A DNA stretch of 64,000 nt from an uncultured Muribaculaceae bacterium (lineage in GTDB: Bacteria > Bacteroidota > Bacteroidia > Bacteroidales > Muribaculaceae): contig CAJUKD010000008.1 of NCBI GenBank assembly GCA_910587235.1, positions 1 to 64,000 of the forward strand, in the 5' to 3' direction. The position numbers were made by a program, and so were the translations under genes. Below, piece by piece: positions 18,861 to 28,359 of the stretch. The notes under the pieces are model-generated. The model had not been told where the DNA came from. It made no database searches and saw only the letters and a list, made by a program, of their open reading frames with translations. Position 1 is the stretch's first letter, and each line of letters starts with the position of its first letter.

Positions 18861-19847
18861 ATGAGAGATAAGACCACACTCGAAGCTATCCGGGAGCGTT
18901 ATGCCGCCGATACAAGCCGTATGAACGACTGCATGATGCGGCAGCTCGCCAGCTCCAACGCACTGATGACACAGGTCATCACAGCAAATCTGCGCACCAA
19001 AGGCAAGCAGATAAGACCCCTGATAGTTATGATGTGTGCACGCATGTTCGGTCCTGTAACGGATAAAGTGATTTCAGCGGCCACTGCCATAGAAATGCTC
19101 CACAATGCGTCGCTCATACACGACGATGTTGTCGACGAATCGATGATGCGGCGAAACAGCCCTACCATAAATTCGGTATGGGACAATCATATAGCCGTGC
19201 TCGTAGGCGACTATTACACATCCGGAGCCATGCAGCAGGCAATATCTACCGGCGACATACGCATCGTCGATTCACTTTGCCGGCTTGGAAAAAAACTCTC
19301 CTTAGGCGAAATCGACCAGATCTACAACGCTCGGGAGCACAGCCTGTCCGAAGAAGCTTATTACAAAATAATAGAGTACAAGACCGCCTCACTTTTCGTG
19401 GCAAGTGCAGAGATGGGATGCTACGCCGCAGGCGTCGAAGACAAGCACATCATAGAATCCTTGTCGGAATTCGCAAGGCTTTTCGGACTGTGTTTCCAGA
19501 TCCGCGACGACATATTCGACTACTACCGATCCGAAACAGTCGGGAAACCGACAGGCAACGACCTGCGTGAAGGCAAAATAACCCTGCCCCTGTTGTACGC
19601 CCTTACCGTAGAAGACGCTCCCGGACATACAGACGCAGCCGAGCTGGCCGCACGGCAAGAACTTACAGCCGACGAAATCGAGCGTCTGTGCTCTTTCGCC
19701 CGCGACAACGGCGGTATAGACTACGCTTTCGCGGCAATGAAAAACCTTCGTGACCGCGGGGCAAGGCTTCTGGAGGCCGTGCCCGACTGCCCGCAACGTC
19801 ACGAACTGCTTGATCTTTTCGATTTCATAATCGCACGCGACCATTGA
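18861..19847 (+). CDS. Polyprenyl diphosphate synthase (long-chain trans-isoprenyl transferase)
   Basis: 328 residues from the ATG at 18861 (MRDKTTLEAIRERY), where family members normally start. The 18-residue upstream extension is encoded across the promoter and is rejected. First aspartate-rich motif HDDVVDESMMRR and second IRDDIFDYYR are intact, with a lysine in GKPTGNDLREGKITLPLL. It condenses isopentenyl diphosphate with allylic diphosphates to give the side chain of menaquinone (octaprenyl- or longer; the length is not predictable here). The next gene, an Ig-like lipoprotein, starts 8 bp after the stop, so the two are probably cotranscribed. Confidence 0.9.
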   Translation: MRDKTTLEAIRERYAADTSRMNDCMMRQLASSNALMTQVITANLRTKGKQIRPLIVMMCARMFGPVTDKVISAATAIEMLHNASLIHDDVVDESMMRRNSPTINSVWDNHIAVLVGDYYTSGAMQQAISTGDIRIVDSLCRLGKKLSLGEIDQIYNAREHSLSEEAYYKIIEYKTASLFVASAEMGCYAAGVEDKHIIESLSEFARLFGLCFQIRDDIFDYYRSETVGKPTGNDLREGKITLPLLYALTVEDAPGHTDAAELAARQELTADEIERLCSFARDNGGIDYAFAAMKNLRDRGARLLEAVPDCPQRHELLDLFDFIIARDH

Positions 19848-19855
19848 TCCCGACG

Positions 19856-21910
19856 ATGATGCGTAGCCGCTTCTCTCCTCTTTTCGGTCTTCCGGCCTTT
19901 ATCGTCGTCGCATTTCTTGCTGCGGCATGCGCCAACATGGGCCGGCCGGAAGGAGGCCCGCGCGACGAAGAACCGCCTCATTTCATACGCTCCACCCCGG
20001 CTCCCGGCGCGACAAACGTCAGCACAAAACATCTGACGGCCATATTCAATGAAAACATACAGCTTGAGGACGCATTCTCAAAAGTCGTAGTGTCGCCGGC
20101 ACAGAAGCAACCGCCGGCGGTCAGCGCCAACGGCCGCCGTCTGATAGTGGAATTCCGCGACACTCTTCTGCCCAACACGACCTACACAATCGATTTCGCC
20201 GACGCCATCAAAGACCTGAACGAAGGCAATATTCTCGACGGCTTCGCGCTCGATTTTTCCACCGGCGACAGCATCGACTCATTACGCATTTCCGGCATGG
20301 TACTACAGGCCGAAAATCTCGAGCCGGCACAGGGAATGCTCGTAGGAGTATATTCCAATCTCGAGGACAGTGCCATCCGCACGCTGCCCTTCGAACGCAT
20401 AGCGCGCACCAACCAACTGGGGCATTTTACAATCCGCAATCTGAAACCCGGTGATTACCGGATTTTTGCAGTCAACGACCTAAACCGCGACTACCACTGG
20501 GACAGGAGCGAAGACGTGGCATTCTATGACATCACTGTCAGTCCGCGTGCCGAACACTTCGAACTGAACGACACCCTGCGCGCATCCGACGGCAGCGACT
20601 CCATAGTAGCGCGCCAGGGTCTGCGCTTCCTCCCGAACGACATCCTCCTGTGTTGGTTCAACGAAACCTATAAACCTCAGTACCTGCTTGACTACAAACG
20701 CGAGGACCGCAACCGGATAACTGTCAAATTCGCCGCTCCCGCCGACTCTCTTCCGCGCATAAGCATAGTAGAAGGAGGACCGGAAGGCCTTGATATAAGC
20801 AAATGGGCCAGACTAAACGCGTCATCGCGCCTCGACTCCCTCGAGTACTGGATAGAACCGGAATACCTCGAGAAAGCCGACTCGCTCAAACTATCGGTAG
20901 GATATATGCGTACCGACAGCACCGACGCCCTGACATGGACTACCGACACTCTGCGCTTCTACTACCGGAATCCGAACCGCGGCAAAAAGAAGAAAGAAAA
21001 ACAGGAATCGCCCTCCGTCAATGACAGCATAAGCACCGACAACGTCGCCACAATTAAACCGACTGATTTCCTCAGCCTCAACATAGGTTCCTCCAGTCAG
21101 GAACTGAACCGCCCCTTGCTCCTGACCGCAAACGAACCGCTCGACAGCATAGACCTTGCATCATTACATCTTGAGATACAAAAAGACACCCTTTGGCTAC
21201 CTGTAGCCGAAACTATCCTACTACCCGACAGCACCGACTTGCTGCGAGTCAGACGGCTCGACATCAAATGGGAACCCGGAGGACGCTATCGACTGACTCT
21301 GGATTCACTTGCCGCCCATGGCATGTACGGACATTGGAACCGGCCATTTAAGCATGAATTCAGCGTCAAGAACCTTGAGGACTACTCTACCCTGACATTC
21401 AATATCTCGGGACTCGACTCCATACCGGCCATAATCCAACTGCTCAACACGTCCGACACACCAGCCTACACCGCATGGATCGCTCCGGGCGAGAACACCG
21501 CCGTATTCCGCTTTGTCAATCCCGGCACATATTACGCCCGCCTTTACCTTGACCGCAACAGCAACCGACGCTGGGACACCGGAAACATAGCCGCCGGTCT
21601 TCAGCCGGAAGAAGCTTTCTATTTTCCGAAAAAGCTCCAGCTAAAGAAAAATTGGGAAATAAGCCAGGACTGGAACATCTACGAAAGCGCGGTCGACCTC
21701 CAGAAACCCTATGCAATCAAGAAAAACAAACCTAAACTGAAACGCGGCGAAGAAGCCCCGCGCGATCCCGACGAAGAAGAAGAATACGACGAATTCGGCT
21801 CTGACCGAGGTTTCGGACGCGACGACTACCGCGGTTCCGGCAATCGCGGAGGCAGATTCGGCGGCGGGTTGCGCCCCAACCGAGGCGTCGGAAACACAAT
21901 CGCACGCTAA
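19856..21910 (+). CDS. Ig-like (Big_5) domain lipoprotein
   Basis: 684 residues from ATG 19856; a second ATG follows immediately at 19859. Lipoprotein signal with lipobox LAAAC and then ANMGRPEGGPRDE, followed by an SbsA-type Ig-like domain (PHFIRSTPAPGATNVS...NTTYTIDFADAIKDLNEGN), a hallmark of this widespread Bacteroidetes family. Further beta-rich repeats, a carboxypeptidase-regulatory-like segment (GHFTIRNLKPGDYRIFAVND) and a low-complexity end rich in Asp, Glu, Arg and Gly (about 635-684) follow. Probably outer-membrane anchored. The function is unknown; the arrangement with a prenyl synthase is seen, not explained. Confidence 0.8.
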   Translation: MMRSRFSPLFGLPAFIVVAFLAAACANMGRPEGGPRDEEPPHFIRSTPAPGATNVSTKHLTAIFNENIQLEDAFSKVVVSPAQKQPPAVSANGRRLIVEFRDTLLPNTTYTIDFADAIKDLNEGNILDGFALDFSTGDSIDSLRISGMVLQAENLEPAQGMLVGVYSNLEDSAIRTLPFERIARTNQLGHFTIRNLKPGDYRIFAVNDLNRDYHWDRSEDVAFYDITVSPRAEHFELNDTLRASDGSDSIVARQGLRFLPNDILLCWFNETYKPQYLLDYKREDRNRITVKFAAPADSLPRISIVEGGPEGLDISKWARLNASSRLDSLEYWIEPEYLEKADSLKLSVGYMRTDSTDALTWTTDTLRFYYRNPNRGKKKKEKQESPSVNDSISTDNVATIKPTDFLSLNIGSSSQELNRPLLLTANEPLDSIDLASLHLEIQKDTLWLPVAETILLPDSTDLLRVRRLDIKWEPGGRYRLTLDSLAAHGMYGHWNRPFKHEFSVKNLEDYSTLTFNISGLDSIPAIIQLLNTSDTPAYTAWIAPGENTAVFRFVNPGTYYARLYLDRNSNRRWDTGNIAAGLQPEEAFYFPKKLQLKKNWEISQDWNIYESAVDLQKPYAIKKNKPKLKRGEEAPRDPDEEEEYDEFGSDRGFGRDDYRGSGNRGGRFGGGLRPNRGVGNTIAR

Positions 21911-21937
21911 TTTTCCCGCAATATCGTTTTTTTTCCT

Positions 21938-21945
21938 TATATTTG
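21938..21945 (+). promoter_or_regulatory. Probable promoter of the polysaccharide export cluster
   Basis: TATATTTG (21938-21945) with a TTTT about 20 bp upstream. The leader would be about 110 nt and contains a hairpin ACCGGC...GCCGGT (21955-21980), which might serve regulation of the cluster. Confidence 0.6.
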
Positions 21946-22061
21946 TCGGGATTAACCGGCAGCACCGACATGCAGCCGGTAAAATATTATGGCTTTGTCA
22001 CAATAAGGCCATCTTCGTTCACGTTAAAAATCAAAGACTTCATAATAAAAACCGAATTAAA

Positions 22062-22871
22062 ATGAGATTCAAGTCGCTCGCCTTATGGCTCGCTGCAGCG
22101 TTTGCGGCCATCACGTCGCTGAGTTCATGCTCACCAAAACACAACTTGCCTTACTTCACCGACATCATCACAGAATCCGAAGGCGTTCTGCCGGAAAAAG
22201 ACTTCATGCCGGTCATAAAACCAGACGACGAACTTGTCATTACCGTCACAGCCTCCAACCCGGAAGCAACAGCACTTTATTCAATCCCATTCACAAACCC
22301 GGCGTCGCGCGACGAACTGGTCAAGACAATCTCCCCGCGAACACTTACATACATCGTTGACACTAAAGGCGACATCGACTTTCCTATCTTAGGCAAGATA
22401 CACGCAGCCGGCCTGACGACCGAACAGTTGCAGTTGGAACTCACAAAACTGATCAGTAAGGACGTTACCGACCCGATCGTGCGCGTGTCTTTGGCAAACT
22501 TCCGCATAACAGTCGCCGGCGAAGTAAAGAACCCGTCGACAATAAACGTGTCGCGCAACCGCATATCCCTTCTTGACGCTCTTGCCGAAGCCGGCGACCT
22601 CACAGAATACGGCGACCGCACCAACGTGACAGTAATCCGCGAAATCGACGGACAACGAAAATACGCGCATCTGAACCTTAACTCATCGGAAGTTCTTAAC
22701 TCTCCCTATTACTATCTGCAGCAGAACGACTACGTGTACGTTGCACCAAACAAAATCCGCGAGGGAAATTCAAAATACAGCACCAACAACGCATATAAGC
22801 TCCAAGTGATCTCCACCGTCGTCAGCGCTTGTTCTGTAGTAGCATCATTAGTCATAGCCCTCACCCGTTAA
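22062..22871 (+). CDS. Polysaccharide export lipoprotein (Wza family)
   Basis: 269 residues. Lipoprotein signal (LSSCSPK) followed by a Poly_export domain (DELVITVTASNPEA...YIVDTKGDIDFPILGKIHAAGLT) and an SLBB-like segment (ITVAGEVKNPSTINVSRNRISLLDALAEAGDLTEYGDRT). It ends in a transmembrane helix (VISTVVSACSVVASLVIAL), typical of Bacteroidetes Wza-like proteins. It forms the outer-membrane channel for capsule or exopolysaccharide with the autokinase 22 bp downstream. Confidence 0.92.
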   Translation: MRFKSLALWLAAAFAAITSLSSCSPKHNLPYFTDIITESEGVLPEKDFMPVIKPDDELVITVTASNPEATALYSIPFTNPASRDELVKTISPRTLTYIVDTKGDIDFPILGKIHAAGLTTEQLQLELTKLISKDVTDPIVRVSLANFRITVAGEVKNPSTINVSRNRISLLDALAEAGDLTEYGDRTNVTVIREIDGQRKYAHLNLNSSEVLNSPYYYLQQNDYVYVAPNKIREGNSKYSTNNAYKLQVISTVVSACSVVASLVIALTR

Positions 22872-22893
22872 ACCTCACGAAAAGACAGAAATT

Positions 22894-25182
22894 ATGGCAC
22901 AGAAACAGACATCCAGCTTGATAGACTTCCGTGGACTTTTCCGTCAGTACCTCTCGAAATGGTACCTATTCCTTATTTCGGTTCTTGTGTGCGGCTCAAT
23001 GGCATACGTCTACACAAAAGTCAAACCACCGAAATACTCCGTAAGAGCAAGCATACTGATATCCGACGATAAATCCAACTCTTTGAGCGAAGGGCTGGGC
23101 GGACTGAGCAGCCTTTTCGGAGCCAAAGGCTCCGTAGACGACGAAATCTACGTGGTTTCATCACACTCTGTATTCCGGCAGGTAGCCAAGGATCTGGGAA
23201 TAAATGTCCAGCACCTTGTAAAAACCGAATTGCTCGGCTCCAACCTCGCATATCCAACATGGCCTGTCGACCTGGTCACGCCGGCCGAAATGGCCGACAC
23301 CCTTCAGGGTACAGTACTGTTCAAAGCAATAGTCAATAAAAAAGGCACAGCCGATGTAGAAATAATCTATGAAAAGAAAAAAATAGGTTACGCAAAAAAG
23401 GCGGAATTTCCCATATCCATAAAAACAAAACTGGGAGAATTCACACTCACAAAAACGCCATACTTCCTTAACGACGAAAAATTCAAGACGGTAATATATT
23501 TTTCGGGCTATGACGTAACAGCAGAAAACATGAGCCATATCATCTCAACAGATATAGCATCCCGCCGCGCCAACGTTATCAACCTTGCCATAAACACACC
23601 CAACCCCGATTACGGCATTGACGTGCTGAATGAAATAATATCAACATACAACAAACGGGGAATCGAAGAGAAGAACCAGAAAAGCATCCAGTCGGCCAAA
23701 TTCATCGATGAACGCCTTGTCCTGCTTGCCGAGGATCTTAACCGATCGGAACATGAGATTCAGGAATATAAACAAAAGCACAATATCATCGACATCGAAG
23801 CCGAAGTACGATACCAGTCAACAAAGAAAGGCCAGATTGAAACATCTCTTATTGAAGCTGAAACAAACTACGAGATAATCAACATGGTGGCCAAATTCTT
23901 CAAGGATCCGGCCAACGCCTACTCAATGGCTCCGGCAACACTTGACAGCCCCGGACTTCAGGCTGCCATCAAAGACTACAACGAACTGATCCTGCGCCGC
24001 ATTGACCTCCTGAACAGCGCCCGGCCCGACAACGCCGCCCTACGCCTGTTAACAGATCAAATCAATGCCATGCGTGAGAATCTGGCCCAATCGATAGAAA
24101 AAGCACGAGAAACCGCAGGCATAACCGTCCGCGATCTGCGCAACGAACGCGGAAAAGCCGACGCCCGCCTCGGTGCCATACCGTCGCAAGAACGTGAATA
24201 CATAGACATGAAACGCCAGCAGGAAGTAAAACAGGAACTCTATCTGTTTCTGCTTCAAAGCCGTGAAGAAAATGCCCTTGTAATGGCCAATGCAGTTCCA
24301 AAAGGCGTAATCATTGACGAAGCATTCAAGCTCAGCAAGCCTTTGGGTCTGCCGAAAAAAGCCATAATCCTTTTCGCCATACTATTTGGGTTATGTATAC
24401 CTCCTACGATTTTATACCTGCGCAAGACCCTGCGAAACCGCTTCGAAACGCGACAGGAAGTGGAACGCATCACCGATGTACCTATCCTCGGCGAAATGTG
24501 CATAGACAACAGTGGCGAAACAATAGTGGCCAAACCGGACAACACATCCTCGGCCGCCGAACTGTTCCGTCTGATGCGCTCGACAATCACACAATTCATA
24601 CTCGGCACTCCGGATGAAAAAGTAATCATGCTTACATCATCCACATCCGGCGAAGGAAAGACATTCATTTCCATCAATCTGGCGGCCTCATTCGCCATGA
24701 TGGGCAAACGCACGATCCTTGTCGGCCTTGACATCCGCAATCCGCGACTGAGCCAGTATCTCGACATCAAACCGCGCCTCGGCATGACACAATATCTGGC
24801 ATCAAACGAAATAAAGCCCGAACAGATAATAGTAAACGTTCCATCGGCGAAGGATCTCGACATGATTGTGGCAGGTCCCGTACCGCCTAATCCCTCCGAA
24901 CTGCTGCTGTCGCCACGCATCGATGAACTCTTCAAACAACTGCGCAAGGACTATGATTACATAGTTGTCGACACAGCACCGATCGGACTCGTCAGCGATA
25001 CATTCACGCTCGAGCGCGTCGCCGATGCCACCATCTACGTATGCCGCGCCAATTACACATCTCTCAACGATCTGAGCTATATCAACGAGCTATACGATCA
25101 GGATAGGCTCAAGCGTCTGTCTATTGTCATAAACGGCACGGCAGCTAAAAAAACCTACGGCTACCGTACACGCAAGGAATAA
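22894..25182 (+). CDS. Polysaccharide chain-length determinant / tyrosine autokinase (Wzc family)
   Basis: 762 residues. Wzz-type N-terminus with a transmembrane helix near 20-40, a long periplasmic coiled-coil and GNVR-type segment, a second transmembrane helix near 485-505, and a cytoplasmic BY-kinase: Walker A SGEGKTFISINLA, Walker A' region ILVGLDIRNP (Gly where many have the first Asp), Walker B YDYIVVDTAPIG. The C-terminal tyrosine cluster is short (KTYGYRTRKE, two Tyr). It controls polymer length and export together with the Wza-like lipoprotein. Confidence 0.93.
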   Translation: MAQKQTSSLIDFRGLFRQYLSKWYLFLISVLVCGSMAYVYTKVKPPKYSVRASILISDDKSNSLSEGLGGLSSLFGAKGSVDDEIYVVSSHSVFRQVAKDLGINVQHLVKTELLGSNLAYPTWPVDLVTPAEMADTLQGTVLFKAIVNKKGTADVEIIYEKKKIGYAKKAEFPISIKTKLGEFTLTKTPYFLNDEKFKTVIYFSGYDVTAENMSHIISTDIASRRANVINLAINTPNPDYGIDVLNEIISTYNKRGIEEKNQKSIQSAKFIDERLVLLAEDLNRSEHEIQEYKQKHNIIDIEAEVRYQSTKKGQIETSLIEAETNYEIINMVAKFFKDPANAYSMAPATLDSPGLQAAIKDYNELILRRIDLLNSARPDNAALRLLTDQINAMRENLAQSIEKARETAGITVRDLRNERGKADARLGAIPSQEREYIDMKRQQEVKQELYLFLLQSREENALVMANAVPKGVIIDEAFKLSKPLGLPKKAIILFAILFGLCIPPTILYLRKTLRNRFETRQEVERITDVPILGEMCIDNSGETIVAKPDNTSSAAELFRLMRSTITQFILGTPDEKVIMLTSSTSGEGKTFISINLAASFAMMGKRTILVGLDIRNPRLSQYLDIKPRLGMTQYLASNEIKPEQIIVNVPSAKDLDMIVAGPVPPNPSELLLSPRIDELFKQLRKDYDYIVVDTAPIGLVSDTFTLERVADATIYVCRANYTSLNDLSYINELYDQDRLKRLSIVINGTAAKKTYGYRTRKE

Positions 25183-25206
25183 AATCTTGAGCTGCTAACG
25201 CAACCA

Positions 25207-26799
25207 ATGTCAGGCATAAGATACACAGATAGCACAAAGCAATCCGCTGATACAGCCGAAATCCGGCAAACGGAACATCCGGCCGAATCAAAACGGATAA
25301 ACACCACTCCGGAAAAAAAGCGTCCATACCCTGTCTTCACAAAAGAAGACTGGGGATGGTCGCTCGCTTTCCTGCTATCAATGGCTCTGGTCGGGCTCCA
25401 GATATTCCCCATGATATTCATGGCCCTGTTCATCATGATCAACCGCATGATGAACAACCGGCACGAATTTATCATACAACTCACTATTTTCTTTGGAGGA
25501 TATGCCCTGACCGATGCGGACACCATGCATTTTAAAGCCGACGACATAGCCCTCGTTCTGTCATTTATTTTTTACTTCATATTCCGCAAACCTCCGGTTG
25601 TCATACGCACATTCCACCTATATCTGACTTTCCTGATAGGCCTGTTGGTTCTGGCTTCTTTTTCTGAAGAAAGTTTCAGTGTGCAACTCTACTCTTTCCG
25701 CTACTACATCTATTTCATTTACTTCATGATTCCGGTGACAATATTCATCGGACATGATTTCAACATCAACGAGTTTTTCAGAAAACTTCTCGTCTATGCG
25801 TTAGTTCTCTGTTCATTCTATGCCATTGACGCATTCATACTCAGCGGCAATTTTCTGATACCACGCTCTTTTACATTCATCGGCATCGACTCCAAACTTT
25901 GGGATCCGTTCATAAAACCATTCTCATTCATATTCTTCCGCAAAAATCCTCCCGGACTATACATATTGCTGCTGTGTGTATATCCAATTACACGCGTCTA
26001 CCGTCTTAAGACAATCCATTGGCTAATTTTTGCAATCGGGATTATATCAACCAAAACATTTACACTTATAACAGGTTTAATCTTGTTATACATCCTACTT
26101 CAAGGCTCATTCCTGCGCGTGTTAAAACTGTCCGGGATCATGGTCAGTCTTTTTGTGTTGACATATGTTGTCGACGGATTTCTACCGATCAATACAATTA
26201 ACCGCGAGTCGACATTTCGTATAAAATCGTCAATCGACCAAATTATCGAACTGACACGAAGCGTCGACATCGAAAGCATATCCAAATTCGGATCAGGACG
26301 TGCTGCACAGATAATTCCAAAATTTGAATTCCTTTATCAGCAGCATAAAGAATGGACCGGACTCGGGTTCCTGCATCCCGACCGCACGAAGAACACCAAG
26401 TACATGATCCACAACGACCTCTACGAGAATGTGGCTCTCAGCGACGAACTTGCCACTGGCGTGGAAAACGCACAGGCACAGACGATACTTACAATAGGCT
26501 ATATCGGATTTATTTTCCAATTGCTTTTTTACCTTTCACTGTGGTACATCATACGGCGTCGGAAATACGCGACATACTACCTTTCGACTCTTTTAGGAGT
26601 ATATTGGCTTGGAATGGCGGGACTATGCCATATACAAAGCCCGCAAGGACTTGGAATACTCGCATTAGCTTATGCCGCTGTAATAATGTCAGGCGACATG
26701 GATGAAGACAACAGACAAAAGCAAAAGCACAAAGCAAAGACAGAGCTTGACAAACATAATTTCTTACAGAACCCATCCGGACACAAATGCCTCAACTGA
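25207..26799 (+). CDS. Polytopic O-antigen polymerase/ligase-like protein (Wzy-like), copy 1
   Basis: 530 residues. A soluble N-terminus of about 45 residues, then roughly 10-12 hydrophobic helices with a large polar loop (about 330-440) holding FGSGRAAQIIPKFEF and EWTGLGFLHPD. This layout is typical of O-antigen polymerases and ligases (Wzy_C). About 40 % of residues appear shared with the next gene over the whole length (by eye), including RHEFI(I/V)QLT, KPP(V/I)V.RTF and TGVE.A.AQTIL.IGYIG. It lies 24 bp after the autokinase. Whether it polymerises repeat units or ligates is not decidable. Confidence 0.75.
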   Translation: MSGIRYTDSTKQSADTAEIRQTEHPAESKRINTTPEKKRPYPVFTKEDWGWSLAFLLSMALVGLQIFPMIFMALFIMINRMMNNRHEFIIQLTIFFGGYALTDADTMHFKADDIALVLSFIFYFIFRKPPVVIRTFHLYLTFLIGLLVLASFSEESFSVQLYSFRYYIYFIYFMIPVTIFIGHDFNINEFFRKLLVYALVLCSFYAIDAFILSGNFLIPRSFTFIGIDSKLWDPFIKPFSFIFFRKNPPGLYILLLCVYPITRVYRLKTIHWLIFAIGIISTKTFTLITGLILLYILLQGSFLRVLKLSGIMVSLFVLTYVVDGFLPINTINRESTFRIKSSIDQIIELTRSVDIESISKFGSGRAAQIIPKFEFLYQQHKEWTGLGFLHPDRTKNTKYMIHNDLYENVALSDELATGVENAQAQTILTIGYIGFIFQLLFYLSLWYIIRRRKYATYYLSTLLGVYWLGMAGLCHIQSPQGLGILALAYAAVIMSGDMDEDNRQKQKHKAKTELDKHNFLQNPSGHKCLN

Positions 26800-28346
26800 A
26801 CAAAAAACATTTCGCACACCGCTCTCGACATGAATGCGATTCAGTTTTAGCTAAACGTCCGTTTCTGGAAATAAATAAACGCGCTTGGATTGAAATCACA
26901 GTCTTTCTCCTATCTATGAGCGCATTAGGGTTGGAATTTTATCCGGCCATCATATTGATATTGATATTTTTGTTTAAGTCATACATACGCAACCGCCATG
27001 AATTCATCGTACAACTCACTCTGTTCGTCGGCGCATACGGTTTATACGACAGCAATACTTTGGTCATAAAGCAACAGCACCTGATATTCATCATCGTGCT
27101 GATTCTCGCCACAATATACTACAAGCCTCCTATTGTCAAACGCACATTTTTTATACTCGGGCTATTTCTGTTTTCAATGATAGCCCTGGCGTGTTTCTCA
27201 GAACTCGCTTTATTAGGGCAGATCCCCAAAATGCGCCATTATCTTTATCTCGTCTACTTCTATATTCCATTAATCGCATTTGACGGCATAGAATTCAATT
27301 TCAACAAATTCATGACACATGTCATAGGATACACCATAGTAATTGGAGCATTCTACGGCATAGACTCATTCATTTTTTGCAACCATATACTTATTCCGAG
27401 AGTATTCGACTTCGATATGGTACATTCGACATGGCAAAACCTTCATGTCAATCTATTTCAAAAACCATTCCGACGCATATATCCCCCGGGCATGTATCTG
27501 GCCACGCTTTCCATATACGGACTTGTAAACATCTACAGGCTTCGAAAACACCAATGGGTCATACTCCTGTCCGGTTTGGCTATAACCAAAACAATAACAT
27601 TCCTTATAGGTCTGTTTATCGCTTTCTGCTTTGTGCAAGGTTCAGTAAAACGTGTCATGAAATACTCCGGCTATGCCTTGCTAACAGCCATAGCCCTGTA
27701 CGGAGCAGACATATGGATCGAAAAAAACACAAGTTTCGTTGCACACGACACCGAATCTCCTCTGAGAATAAGATCCACAATCACACAATTTATTGACGTA
27801 GCCGCGGCAAAAACGGAAGAAGAATTGGCTACATTTGGCTCCGGACGCATGGCCCAGGTAATCCCGAAATTCGAACTTATGTACAAGTACGGCAAAGAAT
27901 GGACCGGACTCGGATTTCTCGACCGCAAAACCACAACGGATACCCGTTACTTCATCGACAATGAATTCTACGAAAACCGCGAGAGACAAGATGAAGTAGC
28001 CACCGGCGTGGAAATAGCATATGCGCAAACGATTCTTAACATAGGCTATATCGGACTTATCTTACAATTCGCCATGTATTTCGCGATTGCAATGACAATC
28101 AAAAAGCTTAGATATTATAAGTTCTTCCTATCAGTACTTATCGCCATTCTGACATTCGGTTTGAGCGGCATATGCTCTATCAATAACATGGACGGACTGC
28201 TCCTGCTGGGACTTGCATACGCCACTGTCCTGCTCGCAAACCGTGATGTACTTCCCGGATTCAATACCCCGTGGCTCTCTAACACCGAGAAATGGCGGTT
28301 TCAAAAAAGCTTCAACAATGCACAAAAACGTCATAGGGGGGGGTAA
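26787..28346 (+). CDS. Polytopic O-antigen polymerase/ligase-like protein (Wzy-like), copy 2
   Basis: 519 residues, overlapping the previous gene by 13 bp. Same topology and loop motifs as copy 1 (FGSGRMAQVIPKFEL, KEWTGLGFLD, GVEIAYAQTILNIGYIGL). It is a tandem duplicate that has diverged strongly, so the two may act on different linkages or form a pair. The last codons sit in an eight-G run (28336-28343) before the stop at 28344-28346. Loss of one G would fuse this frame to the following glycosyltransferase. Confidence 0.73.
   Translation: MPQLNKKHFAHRSRHECDSVLAKRPFLEINKRAWIEITVFLLSMSALGLEFYPAIILILIFLFKSYIRNRHEFIVQLTLFVGAYGLYDSNTLVIKQQHLIFIIVLILATIYYKPPIVKRTFFILGLFLFSMIALACFSELALLGQIPKMRHYLYLVYFYIPLIAFDGIEFNFNKFMTHVIGYTIVIGAFYGIDSFIFCNHILIPRVFDFDMVHSTWQNLHVNLFQKPFRRIYPPGMYLATLSIYGLVNIYRLRKHQWVILLSGLAITKTITFLIGLFIAFCFVQGSVKRVMKYSGYALLTAIALYGADIWIEKNTSFVAHDTESPLRIRSTITQFIDVAAAKTEEELATFGSGRMAQVIPKFELMYKYGKEWTGLGFLDRKTTTDTRYFIDNEFYENRERQDEVATGVEIAYAQTILNIGYIGLILQFAMYFAIAMTIKKLRYYKFFLSVLIAILTFGLSGICSINNMDGLLLLGLAYATVLLANRDVLPGFNTPWLSNTEKWRFQKSFNNAQKRHRGG
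28336..28343 (+). repeat. G8 homopolymer at the end of the second polymerase-like gene
   Basis: Eight consecutive G in cataGGGGGGGGtaacc, just before the stop codon. The downstream glycosyltransferase frame is open through this point, so a 7-G variant would read through in frame. Such tracts can be phase variable; only one state is visible here. Confidence 0.6.
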
Positions 28347-28359
28347 CCAATTGACAATC

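Noticed and set aside
25207..28346. One broken polymerase gene split by frameshift
   Set aside because: Both parts are full length, have their own starts and align with each other end to end, so this is a duplication.
28213..28359. N-terminal extension of the glycosyltransferase
   Set aside because: The extra 49 codons lie within the polymerase gene and do not match the family start at MNITHLL.
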